Positions 50,203-58,446 of a DNA stretch of 64,000 nucleotides are shown one piece after another. Both the position numbers and the translations under genes were made by a program. The first letter of the stretch is position 1. Each line of letters starts with the position of its first letter. Source of the stretch: Pseudomonas tensinigenes (GTDB lineage: Bacteria; Pseudomonadota; Gammaproteobacteria; Pseudomonadales; Pseudomonadaceae); NCBI RefSeq assembly GCF_014268445.2, contig NZ_CP077089.1, forward strand, positions 3,403,501 to 3,467,500, given 5' to 3'. The notes under the pieces are model-generated. The model did no database searches, was not told where the DNA came from, and saw only the letters and a program-made list of their open reading frames with translations.

Positions 50203-51312
50203 ATGCGCCGGCTCCGACCTTTCCCCATTGCCGCATGCTTGTTGCCTCTTGCCCTGACCGCCTGTGGCGATTCTTCCTCCGTTGCAGATCCCCGTACGCA
50301 GGCGCCGCTGGTCAGAGCCGCTGCGGTCCAAGTGTCACCCGATGTCGCTCGCTCTTTCACGGGCGTGGTCGCGGCGCGCGTTCAGGGCGACCTGGGGTTT
50401 CGCGTAGCGGGCAAGGTGCTCGAGCGCCTGGTTGATACAGGACAGGCCGTGAAGCAAGGGCAGCCGTTGATACGTCTCGACCCGATCGACCTCGGACTGC
50501 AAGCGCGGGCGCAGCAGGCGGCGGTCATTGCTGCTCGCGCCAGCGCCAAACAGACAGCCGACGACGAGGCTCGCTATCGCAAACTGGTCGGCGTTGGCGC
50601 CATTTCGGCATCAGCTTACGACCAGTACAGAGCCGCTGCGGAGACTGCAAAGGCGCAGCTCAACGCCGCGCAAGCGCAAGCGGACGTAGCGCGCAATGCT
50701 TCAGGTTATGCGTTGCTGGTTGCTGATGCGGACGGCGTGGTGGTGGAAACCCTTGCCGAACCTGGACAAGTCGTCAGCCCGGGACAACAGGTGGTGCGCT
50801 TGGCGCGCGCAGGTCAACGTGAAGCCATCGTGCATCTGCCCGAAACGTTGCGTCCGGCAGCAGGATCCACCGCGCGAGCCAGCCTCTATGGGGTGAATTC
50901 TGCGGCGGTGACGGCAAAACTGCGGCTGCTTTCGGACTCGGCAGACCGCACCACGCGCACGTTCGAGGCGCGCTATGTGCTCGAAGGTGCGCTGGCCAAT
51001 GCGCCAATCGGTGCGACCGTAACCCTCAGCATTGCCGAAGGCGCCACCCAGACACAGGCGTTACAAGTCCCCATCGGCGCCGTTTACGACCCGGGCAAAG
51101 GCCCCGGTGTTTGGGTGATCGCCGGAACACCGGCAACAGTGACCTGGCGAGCGGTTCAGGTGCTGGGGTTGAGCGATGATTCGGCGCGTATCGCTGGTGA
51201 CCTCACTGCCGGTGAGCAGGTTGTAGCGTTGGGCGCCCATCTGCTGCGCGATGGCGAAGCGGTGCGATTACCGCAACAGAGCGAAGCCAGCGTTGCCGGG
51301 AGTCGTCCATGA
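50203..51312 (+). CDS. RND efflux periplasmic adaptor lipoprotein
   Basis: This is a 369-residue HlyD/MFP adaptor with a lipoprotein signal: hydrophobic stretch then LTAC with C21 as the lipidated residue. A biotinyl-lipoyl-like domain, a coiled-coil hairpin (about residues 105-160) and a beta-barrel domain follow in the usual order; DGVVVETLAEPGQVV lies in the second lipoyl half. It links the inner-membrane RND pump to an outer membrane exit. The stop overlaps the pump start by 4 bases. No outer membrane factor gene follows. Confidence 0.92.
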   Translation: MRRLRPFPIAACLLPLALTACGDSSSVADPRTQAPLVRAAAVQVSPDVARSFTGVVAARVQGDLGFRVAGKVLERLVDTGQAVKQGQPLIRLDPIDLGLQARAQQAAVIAARASAKQTADDEARYRKLVGVGAISASAYDQYRAAAETAKAQLNAAQAQADVARNASGYALLVADADGVVVETLAEPGQVVSPGQQVVRLARAGQREAIVHLPETLRPAAGSTARASLYGVNSAAVTAKLRLLSDSADRTTRTFEARYVLEGALANAPIGATVTLSIAEGATQTQALQVPIGAVYDPGKGPGVWVIAGTPATVTWRAVQVLGLSDDSARIAGDLTAGEQVVALGAHLLRDGEAVRLPQQSEASVAGSRP

Positions 51313-54300
51313 GCCACGGGCGATTCAACCTTTCGGCCATCGCCGTGCGCGAGCGGGCGATCACGGTGTTTCTGATTTTTCTGATTGCCGTTGCAGGGAC
51401 GTTGTCGTTCTTTCAGTTGGGACGTGCGGAGGATCCACCGTTCACGGTCAAGCAGTTGACCGTGATTACCGCGTGGCCGGGCGCGACGGCGCAAGAGATG
51501 CAGGATCAGGTCGCCGAACCCCTTGAAAAGCGCCTGCAAGAACTCAAGTGGTACGACCGCTCGGAAACCTACACACGCCCTGGACTGGCGTTCACGATGG
51601 TGTCGTTGCTCGATAGCACGCCGCCGTCGCAAGTGCAGGAAGAGTTCTATCAAGCGCGCAAGAAACTCGACGATGAAGCCATCAGGTTGCCGGCCGGTGT
51701 GATCGGGCCGATGGTCAACGATGAGTTTTCCGACGTAACTTTCGCGCTGTTCGCCTTGAAAGCCAAAGGCGAGCCACAGCGCTTGCTGGTGCGTGATGCG
51801 GAAGCCATGCGCCAGCGTCTGCTGCATGTGCCTGGGGTGAAGAAGGTCAACATCATTGGTGAGCAAGCCGAGCGCATCTACGTTTCGTTCTCCCATGACC
51901 GCTTGGCGACCCTCGGCTTGTCGCCGCAAGACATTTTCGCTGCGCTGAACAGTCAGAACGTGCTGACGCCCGCCGGCTCCATCGAAACCAATGGGCCGCA
52001 GGTGTTTCTGCGTCTCGACGGTGCCTTCGACAAGGTGCAGAAAATTCGCGACACGCCGGTCTTCGTGCAGGGGCGCACACTCAAGCTCTCTGATGTGGCG
52101 ACGGTCGAACGCGGTTATGAAGATCCGGCGACTTTTTTTGTGCGTAATAACGGTGAAGACGCGCTGCTGCTGGGTGTGGTGATGCGCGAGGGCTGGAACG
52201 GTCTGGATCTGGGCAAGGCGCTGGATGCCGAGACCGCGCGGATTAATGCGGAAATACCACTGGGCATGACCCTCGCCAAAGTCACCGACCAGGCAGTCAA
52301 TATCGACTCGGCGGTCGGCGAGTTCATGGTCAAGTTTTTTGTCGCGCTGCTGGTGGTCATGCTCGTTTGCTTTCTGAGTATGGGCTGGCGGGTCGGGGTG
52401 GTGGTCGCCGCGGCTGTGCCGTTGACCCTGGCGATCGTGTTTGTCGTGATGGCGGCCACCGGCAAAAACTTCGATCGCATTACCCTCGGCTCATTGATCC
52501 TCGCGCTCGGGCTGTTGGTCGATGACGCGATCATCGCCATTGAAATGATGGTGGTGAAAATGGAGGAGGGCTACGACCGCATCAAAGCGTCCGCGTATGC
52601 CTGGAGCCATACGGCGGCGCCGATGCTGTCCGGTACGCTGGTGACCGCAATCGGTTTCTTGCCGAACGGTTTTGCCCAGTCCACTGCCGGCGAGTACACC
52701 AGCAACATGTTCTGGATTGTCGGCATCGCGCTGATCGCGTCCTGGGTCGTCGCGGTGGCGTTCACCCCGTATCTGGGCGTGAAATTGTTGCCGGACATCA
52801 AGAAGGTCGAAGGTGGCCACGCAGCGATCTACAACACGCCGAATTACAACCGCTTTCGCCGGCTGCTGACTGCCGTGATTGCGCGTAAATGGTTGGTGGC
52901 GGGCACGGTGGTCGCGCTGTTTTTCGTCGCCGTGCCAGGCATGGGGCTGGTGAAGAAACAGTTCTTTCCGACCTCCGACCGTCCCGAGGTGATGATCGAG
53001 GTGCAAATGCCCTATGGGACTTCGATCGAGCAGACCAGCGCCACGGCCGCCAAGGTTGAGGCCTGGTTGCACAAGCAGGACGAGGCAAAAATCGTCACGG
53101 CCTATATCGGCCAAGGTGCGCCGCGTTTCTTCCTGGCGATGGCGCCGGAATTACCCGATCCCTCGTTTGCGAAAATTGTCGTGCTCACGGACAGTCAGGA
53201 AGCGCGCGAAACCCTCAAGTTGCACTTGCGCGAAGCGGTGGCTGAAGGCCTCGCGCCGGAAGCCCGTGTGCGGGCCACGCAAATTGTCTTTGGTCCTTAT
53301 TCGCCGTTTCCGGTTGCCTACCGGGTGATGGGGCCTGAGCCGGCGAAGTTGCGCGATATCGCCGAGCAAGTCCGCGGCGTGATGCAAGACAGCCCGATGA
53401 TGAGAACGGTGAACACCGATTGGGGGCCGCTGACCCCGACCTTGCATTTCAGTCTCGATCAGGACCGTCTGCAGGCAGTGGGGCTGACCTCCAATGCGGT
53501 CGCCCAGCAATTGCAGTTTCTGCTCAGCGGCGTGCCGATCACGGCGGTGCGCGAGGATATTCGTTCTGTGCAGGTCGTCGGACGTGCAGCGGGCAATATC
53601 AGGCTCGACCCGGCGCAAATCAAAGGCTTCACCCTGGTCGGCGCAGCGGGGCAACGCATTCCGCTGTCGCAGATCGGCGAGGTCGATGTGCGCATGGAAG
53701 ATCCGATTCTGCGACGCCGTGATCGCTCGCCAACCATCACCGTGCGTGGCGACATTGCCGAAGGCTTGCAGCCACCGGATGTTTCGAGCGTGATCCTCAA
53801 ACAGTTGCAGCCGATCATTGAAAAACTGCCTTCCGGTTACCGGATCGAGCAGGCGGGTGCCATCGAGGAGTCCGGCAAAGCGGGCAAGGCGATCTTGCCC
53901 TTGCTGCCGATCATGATCGCCATGACGTTGCTGATCATCATGGTGCAGGTGCGTTCGATCGCGGCGATGATCATGGTCTTCCTCACCTCGCCACTAGGCT
54001 TGATTGGCGTGGTGCCGACACTGCTGATCTTCAATCAGCCGTTTGGCATCAATGCACTGGTCGGGTTGATTGCACTGTCAGGAATCCTGATGCGCAACAC
54101 GCTGATTCTGATCGGGCAAATTCATCACAACACGCTGGAGGGTCTGGACCCGTTCCACGCCGTGGTCGAGGCCACGGTGCAACGTGCGCGGCCGGTACTG
54201 CTGACGGCGCTGGCGGCCATCCTGGCCTTTATCCCCCTGACACACTCGGTGTTCTGGGGCACGCTGGCCTACACCCTGATCGGCGGCACATTCGTCGGCA

Positions 54301-54398
54301 CTATCATAACGCTGGTGTTCCTGCCGGCGATGTATTCGATCTGGTTCAAGATCCGCCCTGAGCACAAGGTTCAGACCGAAACAGTCAAACTGGCGTAG
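51309..54398 (+). CDS. RND multidrug efflux permease
   Basis: This is a 1029-residue inner-membrane RND pump with 12 membrane helices and two large periplasmic loops. The proton-relay pair D405-D406 is in LVDDAIIAIEMM of TM4. It begins with VRERAITVFLIFLIAVAG as the first helix. The pattern is closer to the TriC/VexF-like branch than to AcrB/MexB. It is coupled to the adaptor gene and followed by a strong terminator. With the adaptor it would export hydrophobic or toxic compounds, using an outer membrane factor encoded elsewhere. Confidence 0.94.
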   Translation: MSHGRFNLSAIAVRERAITVFLIFLIAVAGTLSFFQLGRAEDPPFTVKQLTVITAWPGATAQEMQDQVAEPLEKRLQELKWYDRSETYTRPGLAFTMVSLLDSTPPSQVQEEFYQARKKLDDEAIRLPAGVIGPMVNDEFSDVTFALFALKAKGEPQRLLVRDAEAMRQRLLHVPGVKKVNIIGEQAERIYVSFSHDRLATLGLSPQDIFAALNSQNVLTPAGSIETNGPQVFLRLDGAFDKVQKIRDTPVFVQGRTLKLSDVATVERGYEDPATFFVRNNGEDALLLGVVMREGWNGLDLGKALDAETARINAEIPLGMTLAKVTDQAVNIDSAVGEFMVKFFVALLVVMLVCFLSMGWRVGVVVAAAVPLTLAIVFVVMAATGKNFDRITLGSLILALGLLVDDAIIAIEMMVVKMEEGYDRIKASAYAWSHTAAPMLSGTLVTAIGFLPNGFAQSTAGEYTSNMFWIVGIALIASWVVAVAFTPYLGVKLLPDIKKVEGGHAAIYNTPNYNRFRRLLTAVIARKWLVAGTVVALFFVAVPGMGLVKKQFFPTSDRPEVMIEVQMPYGTSIEQTSATAAKVEAWLHKQDEAKIVTAYIGQGAPRFFLAMAPELPDPSFAKIVVLTDSQEARETLKLHLREAVAEGLAPEARVRATQIVFGPYSPFPVAYRVMGPEPAKLRDIAEQVRGVMQDSPMMRTVNTDWGPLTPTLHFSLDQDRLQAVGLTSNAVAQQLQFLLSGVPITAVREDIRSVQVVGRAAGNIRLDPAQIKGFTLVGAAGQRIPLSQIGEVDVRMEDPILRRRDRSPTITVRGDIAEGLQPPDVSSVILKQLQPIIEKLPSGYRIEQAGAIEESGKAGKAILPLLPIMIAMTLLIIMVQVRSIAAMIMVFLTSPLGLIGVVPTLLIFNQPFGINALVGLIALSGILMRNTLILIGQIHHNTLEGLDPFHAVVEATVQRARPVLLTALAAILAFIPLTHSVFWGTLAYTLIGGTFVGTIITLVFLPAMYSIWFKIRPEHKVQTETVKLA

Positions 54399-54415
54399 TG
54401 ACAACGCCTGCAATC

Positions 54416-54440
54416 GAGGCCCGCTTTCGCGGGCCTCTTT
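54416..54440 (+). terminator. Rho-independent terminator after RND operon
   Basis: GAGGCCCGC, loop TTTC, GCGGGCCTC then TTTG: a perfect 9-bp G+C-rich stem 17 bases after the pump stop. It also faces the convergent LysR gene. Confidence 0.88.
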
Positions 54441-54449
54441 GTCCCCGCG

Positions 54450-55364
54450 TCAAAGCGTGGTGATCTGCCCGTTGCGATCCAGCTCATACACCTTGTTGCC
54501 CTGCAATTTCTCCTTCAGCCACCGCTCCGCCTTGCCCAGCGGCCGTCGCCGCGCCCACAACAAATCCACACCAATCTGCCAGTCCGTATGCGGATACGCC
54601 GAGAGCTGAAGTTCCACCAATTCACCCTTGGCCAATTCGCGCTGAACAAGCTGACGGGGCAGGGTGGCCCAACCGAGCCCGGCGCGGACCATTTCCAATA
54701 ACGCCAGATAGCTTTCCGCTTGCCACAACTGGGTAGAGCGCAGGTATTCGCTGCTCGGCAGTTTGCTTGCGTGGGCGCTGAAGGCCAGGCGGCGATGGAC
54801 GTGCAGGTCGTCGAAGGTGACGTTGTCGAGTTGCGCCAATGGATGGTCGGGGTGGCAGACGTGCAGCATGATCAGTTTGCCCAGTTGCTGGAACGCCAGT
54901 TCCTTGGGATAGCCAGGCTGCGAAAACGCCACGCCGAGTACCGCTTCACCGCTGCTGACCAGTTCGCTGACGTCGCCATACACCGGATGGCGGATGATCA
55001 GATCGACAAAGGGGAACGCGGCTTCGAAGGCTTTTAGCACCGGCATGATCGGGCCATACGGCGTTTCAATGGCGAGCGTCAGGCTGGTTTCGACGTTGTC
55101 CGAAAGGCAATCGGCGTGGGCTTCGAAGGTCATGCAGCGTTCGAGCACGGCTTCGGCCTGCACCAGCAATTTGTGGCCGCTGGCGGTGAGGGCGGGGCTG
55201 CGGTTGCTGCGGTCGAACAGGTCGACACCGAGGTCAGTTTCGAGGTTGGCAATCGCCGCGCTGATGGTCGATTGGGTCTTGCCCAGTTGGCGCCCGGCGG
55301 CGGAAAACGATCCGCTTTTGACCACTTGGACGAACATCAGCAGTTGATCGAGTGAGAAGCGCAA
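54450..55364 (-). CDS. LysR-type regulator of purine transport genes
   Basis: This is a 304-residue LysR regulator with HTH residues 5-60 (FVQVVKSGSFSAAGRQLGKTQSTISAAIANLE) and an effector domain. It is divergent from a nucleobase permease and deaminase pair across 214 bases. That gap contains the dyad CCATCG-A7-CGATGG, so the pair is the likely target. The LysR assignment is firm; the target is inferred from the layout. Confidence 0.9.
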   Translation of the reverse strand: MRFSLDQLLMFVQVVKSGSFSAAGRQLGKTQSTISAAIANLETDLGVDLFDRSNRSPALTASGHKLLVQAEAVLERCMTFEAHADCLSDNVETSLTLAIETPYGPIMPVLKAFEAAFPFVDLIIRHPVYGDVSELVSSGEAVLGVAFSQPGYPKELAFQQLGKLIMLHVCHPDHPLAQLDNVTFDDLHVHRRLAFSAHASKLPSSEYLRSTQLWQAESYLALLEMVRAGLGWATLPRQLVQRELAKGELVELQLSAYPHTDWQIGVDLLWARRRPLGKAERWLKEKLQGNKVYELDRNGQITTL

Positions 55365-55423
55365 GCGGTGAACTCCCGGGTCGAAAATAAAGGTTTGGAG
55401 CGGCTAACGAATGCCTGATTGTG

Positions 55424-55442
55424 CCATCGAAAAAAACGATGG
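55424..55442. promoter_or_regulatory. CCATCG-A7-CGATGG dyad, LysR/permease gap
   Basis: A perfect 6-bp inverted repeat around seven A's, with a further CATCG about 15 bases to the right that pairs with the same CGATG. The overlapping sites suit a LysR recognition and activation region. Confidence 0.5.
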
Positions 55443-55578
55443 TTGCTAATTTGTTTCATCGTAATAAACGTTCAACTATGGCCCCGCGTCAAACGATCTC
55501 CGGGGCGGATCTACCCTTCAAGCGCCCCTGAGCATGCCTGCGATCTCAACAGATGCCGCACCTTCAGGAGCGTGTGAA

Positions 55579-56910
55579 ATGACCACACAACGCATTCATC
55601 CGGTGGACGAGGTTTTGCCACTGCGACAGTTGTTCACGTTTGGCTTGCAGCATGTGCTGGTGATGTACGCGGGAGCGGTGGCAGTGCCGCTGATTCTCGG
55701 CAGTGCGATGGGGCTGACCTCGGCGCAGATCGTTTTACTGATTAACGCCAACCTGTTGACCTCGGGGGTGGCGACGTTGATTCAAACCCTTGGCTTCTGG
55801 AAGTTCGGCGCGCGGCTGCCGCTGATTCAGGGCTGCTCGTTCATTGCCCTGGCGCCGATGATCATGATCGGCAAGGAATTCGGCCTCAGTCAGATTTTCG
55901 GTGCGGTGATCGCGGCGGGCTTTATCACCATTGCGTTGGCACCGGTGTTCAGCCGCTTGCTGCGGTTTTTTCCGCCGGTGGTGATTGGCAGTCTGATCAC
56001 CATTATCGGCATCTCGCTAATGCCGGCGGCGGCGATCTGGCTGGGCGGCGGCAATCCCGACTCGGCGGATTTTGGTAATCCCGCGAACCTGTTGCTCGGT
56101 TTGGCGACGGTCAGCGTGACGCTAGTGATCTACGCCAAATGCAAGGGCTTTCTCGGCAACCTCAGCGTGCTGATTGGTCTGTTCGTCGGCAGCCTGATCG
56201 CAGCAGCCTGCGGTATGACTCACTTCAATCGTGTCAGCGAAGCGGCGTGGTTTGAGCTGAGTGCGCCGATCGCCTTCGGCGCGCCGGAATTCGCACCGGT
56301 GCCGATTCTGATCATGACCCTGGCGATGCTGGTGATCATGGCCGAGACCACCGGCAACTGCTTGGCGATCGGCAAACTGACCGGCAAACCGACCACGCAA
56401 CAGACTCTCGGCAACGCGTTCCGCGCCGACGGCTTGTCGACCATGCTCGGCGGTTTGTTCAACAGCTTTCCCTACAACGCCTTCACTCAGAACACCGGTT
56501 TGATCGCGCTTTCCAACGTGAAAAGCCGCTTCGTCGTGGCCGCCGCCGGGGCAATCATGGTGCTGATGGGCCTGTTCCCCAAACTCGGCGCGTTGATCGC
56601 CGCCGTGCCGACGCCAGTGCTCGGTGGCTGCGCGATCGTGATGTTCGGCATGACCACGGTGGCGGGCATTCAAGAACTGTCACGGGTGCAATTCGAGGGG
56701 ACGCGCAACGGCATCATCGTTGCGGTTTCGGTGAGTGTCGGGGTGCTGCCGATGTCCTTTCCGGCGCTGTTCGAACACGTCGGTCCGACGTTGAAACTGG
56801 TGCTCGACAGCGGGATTTTCCTCGGAGCGATCACCGCCATCGCCCTCAACATCCTGCTCAACAACGAAAAAAAATCGACCGAAACCCTCGGCGCTGAACT
56901 GGCCGACTGA
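55579..56910 (+). CDS. NCS2-family purine/uracil permease
   Basis: This is a 443-residue nucleobase:cation symporter-2 with about 14 membrane segments. Typical features are FGLQHVLVMYAGAVAVPLI at the start, LIQGCSFIALAPM, the substrate-region AETTGNCLAIGKL, and NTGLIALSNVKSRFV. The start at 55579 has CAGGAG 8 bases upstream. It imports a purine or uracil-type base with a proton. The adjacent deaminase suggests guanine, adenine or xanthine as the physiological base; that is inference. Confidence 0.93.
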   Translation: MTTQRIHPVDEVLPLRQLFTFGLQHVLVMYAGAVAVPLILGSAMGLTSAQIVLLINANLLTSGVATLIQTLGFWKFGARLPLIQGCSFIALAPMIMIGKEFGLSQIFGAVIAAGFITIALAPVFSRLLRFFPPVVIGSLITIIGISLMPAAAIWLGGGNPDSADFGNPANLLLGLATVSVTLVIYAKCKGFLGNLSVLIGLFVGSLIAAACGMTHFNRVSEAAWFELSAPIAFGAPEFAPVPILIMTLAMLVIMAETTGNCLAIGKLTGKPTTQQTLGNAFRADGLSTMLGGLFNSFPYNAFTQNTGLIALSNVKSRFVVAAAGAIMVLMGLFPKLGALIAAVPTPVLGGCAIVMFGMTTVAGIQELSRVQFEGTRNGIIVAVSVSVGVLPMSFPALFEHVGPTLKLVLDSGIFLGAITAIALNILLNNEKKSTETLGAELAD

Positions 56911-56941
56911 CCTTTTGTTTTCCACTGCCCAGGAGTTACCC

Positions 56942-57451
56942 ATGAATCAATTCACTCAGCTCATCCCGGCTGGCGTCAGCGATCTGGATCTGGCGTTGTT
57001 GCGCCAGACCATCGCCTTGTCCGAGGCATCGAAACAACGCGGTCGCCATCCGTTCGCGGCATTGGTGGCCGACCGCAACGGCAAGGTGATTGTCGACGCG
57101 GGGAATAACTCGATGCCGCCGCAAGGTGATCCGACTCAGCACGCCGAGTTGGTGGCGGCCGCAGCGGCGGCAAAACTGTTGTCACCGCAAGAGCTGGAAC
57201 TGTGCACGCTGTACACCAGCGCCGAACCTTGCTGCATGTGCGCTGGCGCGGTGTATTGGACCGGGATCGGGCGGGTGATTTATGCGTTGTCGGAGCATGC
57301 GTTGCTGGGGTTGACGGGGGATCATCCGGAGAATCCAACGTTCTCGCTGCCGTGCCGCGAGGTGTTCGCCAAGGGGCAGCGCAAGGTCAGTGTGCTGGGG
57401 CCGATGCTGGAGGGGGAGGCGGCTGAACCGCACAAGGGCTTCTGGTTGTAA
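56942..57451 (+). CDS. CMP/dCMP-deaminase-fold nucleoside/guanine deaminase
   Basis: This is a 169-residue zinc deaminase: HAEL with the zinc His and catalytic Glu, and EPCCMCAGA with the two zinc cysteines (PCxxC). The GuaD/TadA-like pattern with GNNSMPPQGDPTQHAEL fits small guanine or nucleoside deaminases. CAGGAG precedes the ATG at 56942. It follows the permease by 31 bases and is surely co-transcribed, so the base imported is probably deaminated here. The precise substrate needs assay. Confidence 0.9.
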   Translation: MNQFTQLIPAGVSDLDLALLRQTIALSEASKQRGRHPFAALVADRNGKVIVDAGNNSMPPQGDPTQHAELVAAAAAAKLLSPQELELCTLYTSAEPCCMCAGAVYWTGIGRVIYALSEHALLGLTGDHPENPTFSLPCREVFAKGQRKVSVLGPMLEGEAAEPHKGFWL

Positions 57452-57598
57452 CCGCTTTGAAACGAAGCGCGCGTGGTGTGAGGTTGCGCTATCCAGAGAC
57501 TTAAGAGTACTTGCTCGCCGAGAGGGAGAAGGTGCGAAGTTTTGGAACTGCCAGCCCTCGGCCGATGCCGAATGAGTAACCAGAACGAGGGCAAAGCA

Positions 57599-57730
57599 AT
57601 GACTGAAGAAACAGCACAATTTCCAGAGGAAGAAGTACCTGATCAATCGACGCCGGCGCATTCCACAGAGGAAGAGCAAAAGCGCCTCAAAGATTTTAAC
57701 AAGGAAGGCATCCCGCCCGGCAGCTGCTGA
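57599..57730 (+). CDS. Small acidic protein, unknown
   Basis: This is a 43-residue protein rich in Glu and Gln ending in FNKEGIPPGSC. GAGGG lies 8 bases before ATG 57599; earlier in-frame ATG codons at 57572 and 57542 lack one. It has no signal or membrane segment. The conserved-looking C-terminal EGIPPGSC and the good ribosome binding site suggest a real small gene, but I know no family for it. It lies between the deaminase gene and the convergent coiled-coil gene. Confidence 0.5.
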   Translation: MTEETAQFPEEEVPDQSTPAHSTEEEQKRLKDFNKEGIPPGSC

Positions 57731-57827
57731 TGGGTAGGCACTGGCTCGGGCCACGTACCTTCGGCGCGTCGCTTTGCGACGCGCCATGAGGCGTTGGCCT
57801 GCGCCAGTGCGGCCATCGGCGGGGATT

Positions 57828-58223
57828 TCAAGCGTGTGTGTCAACGCTGAGTGTCATTTGGATCAATGTTGCCTGCAGCGCGTGGAGGTTGCCAGCACAT
57901 ACAGAAATCTGATTTTGAATCTCGATTGTTCTTTGAGACTTCTCTTCTTCTGGCATATTCATTCTTTCGATTTTAGCCAGCTCTGCTCTGCGAGTGGCAA
58001 GTTGTTGCTGCATCTCGGCAATTTGTTTTTTTATGAGCTCGACTGCACTAATAGGCTGTTTGACCGTATTAACACCTTCTTCTCTGGAATCAATTCTAAT
58101 CTTGTCGTCGCTAGTGGTTTTCTTCGTAAGTGATAGATGATTTTGCGAATCTGATTTTATGTGTTGGTTGTTCTCTGGTTTTTTCTTATAGATGGTTACG
58201 CTCATTGCACTGATTTTTGGCAT
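57828..58223 (-). CDS. FlxA-like coiled-coil small protein
   Basis: This is a 131-residue protein. Residues 55-90 (AVELIKKQIAEMQQQLATRRAELAKI, read as heptads) form a coiled coil of the FlxA-like kind; the N-terminal 45 residues are polar and basic. It is visibly lower in G+C than all neighbours, a sign of recent acquisition or relaxed constraint. No strong ribosome binding site is seen. It lies downstream of the fimbrial operon on the same strand, but a terminator-like hairpin lies between them. A link to fimbriae is unproven. Confidence 0.6.
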   Translation of the reverse strand: MPKISAMSVTIYKKKPENNQHIKSDSQNHLSLTKKTTSDDKIRIDSREEGVNTVKQPISAVELIKKQIAEMQQQLATRRAELAKIERMNMPEEEKSQRTIEIQNQISVCAGNLHALQATLIQMTLSVDTHA

Positions 58224-58385
58224 GGCTAATTCTCTTGGCTTTCTCGGCTATAGGGCATTGGGGCTATTGATCTCACACGGTTGCGCGTGAGTGCTCACTA
58301 CGCCTTTTATGGTAATGAGTCTTCTGCATGTGGATATAGGAATTGTCTTGTTTTTATGCGCCATGGCTAGACGCGCAGAAACGAC

Positions 58386-58410
58386 AAGGCTCTGAATAAA
58401 TCAGAGCCTT
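58386..58410 (-). terminator. Terminator-like hairpin after fimbrial operon
   Basis: AAGGCTCTGA (58386-58395) and TCAGAGCCTT (58401-58410) form a perfect 10-bp stem, 37 bases past the usher stop. The intervening DNA has an ATTGAAGA tandem repeat. The T-run on the minus strand is poor. Confidence 0.7.
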
Positions 58411-58446
58411 GATATTGAAGATTGAAGAATTGAAGAATTGAACGTG

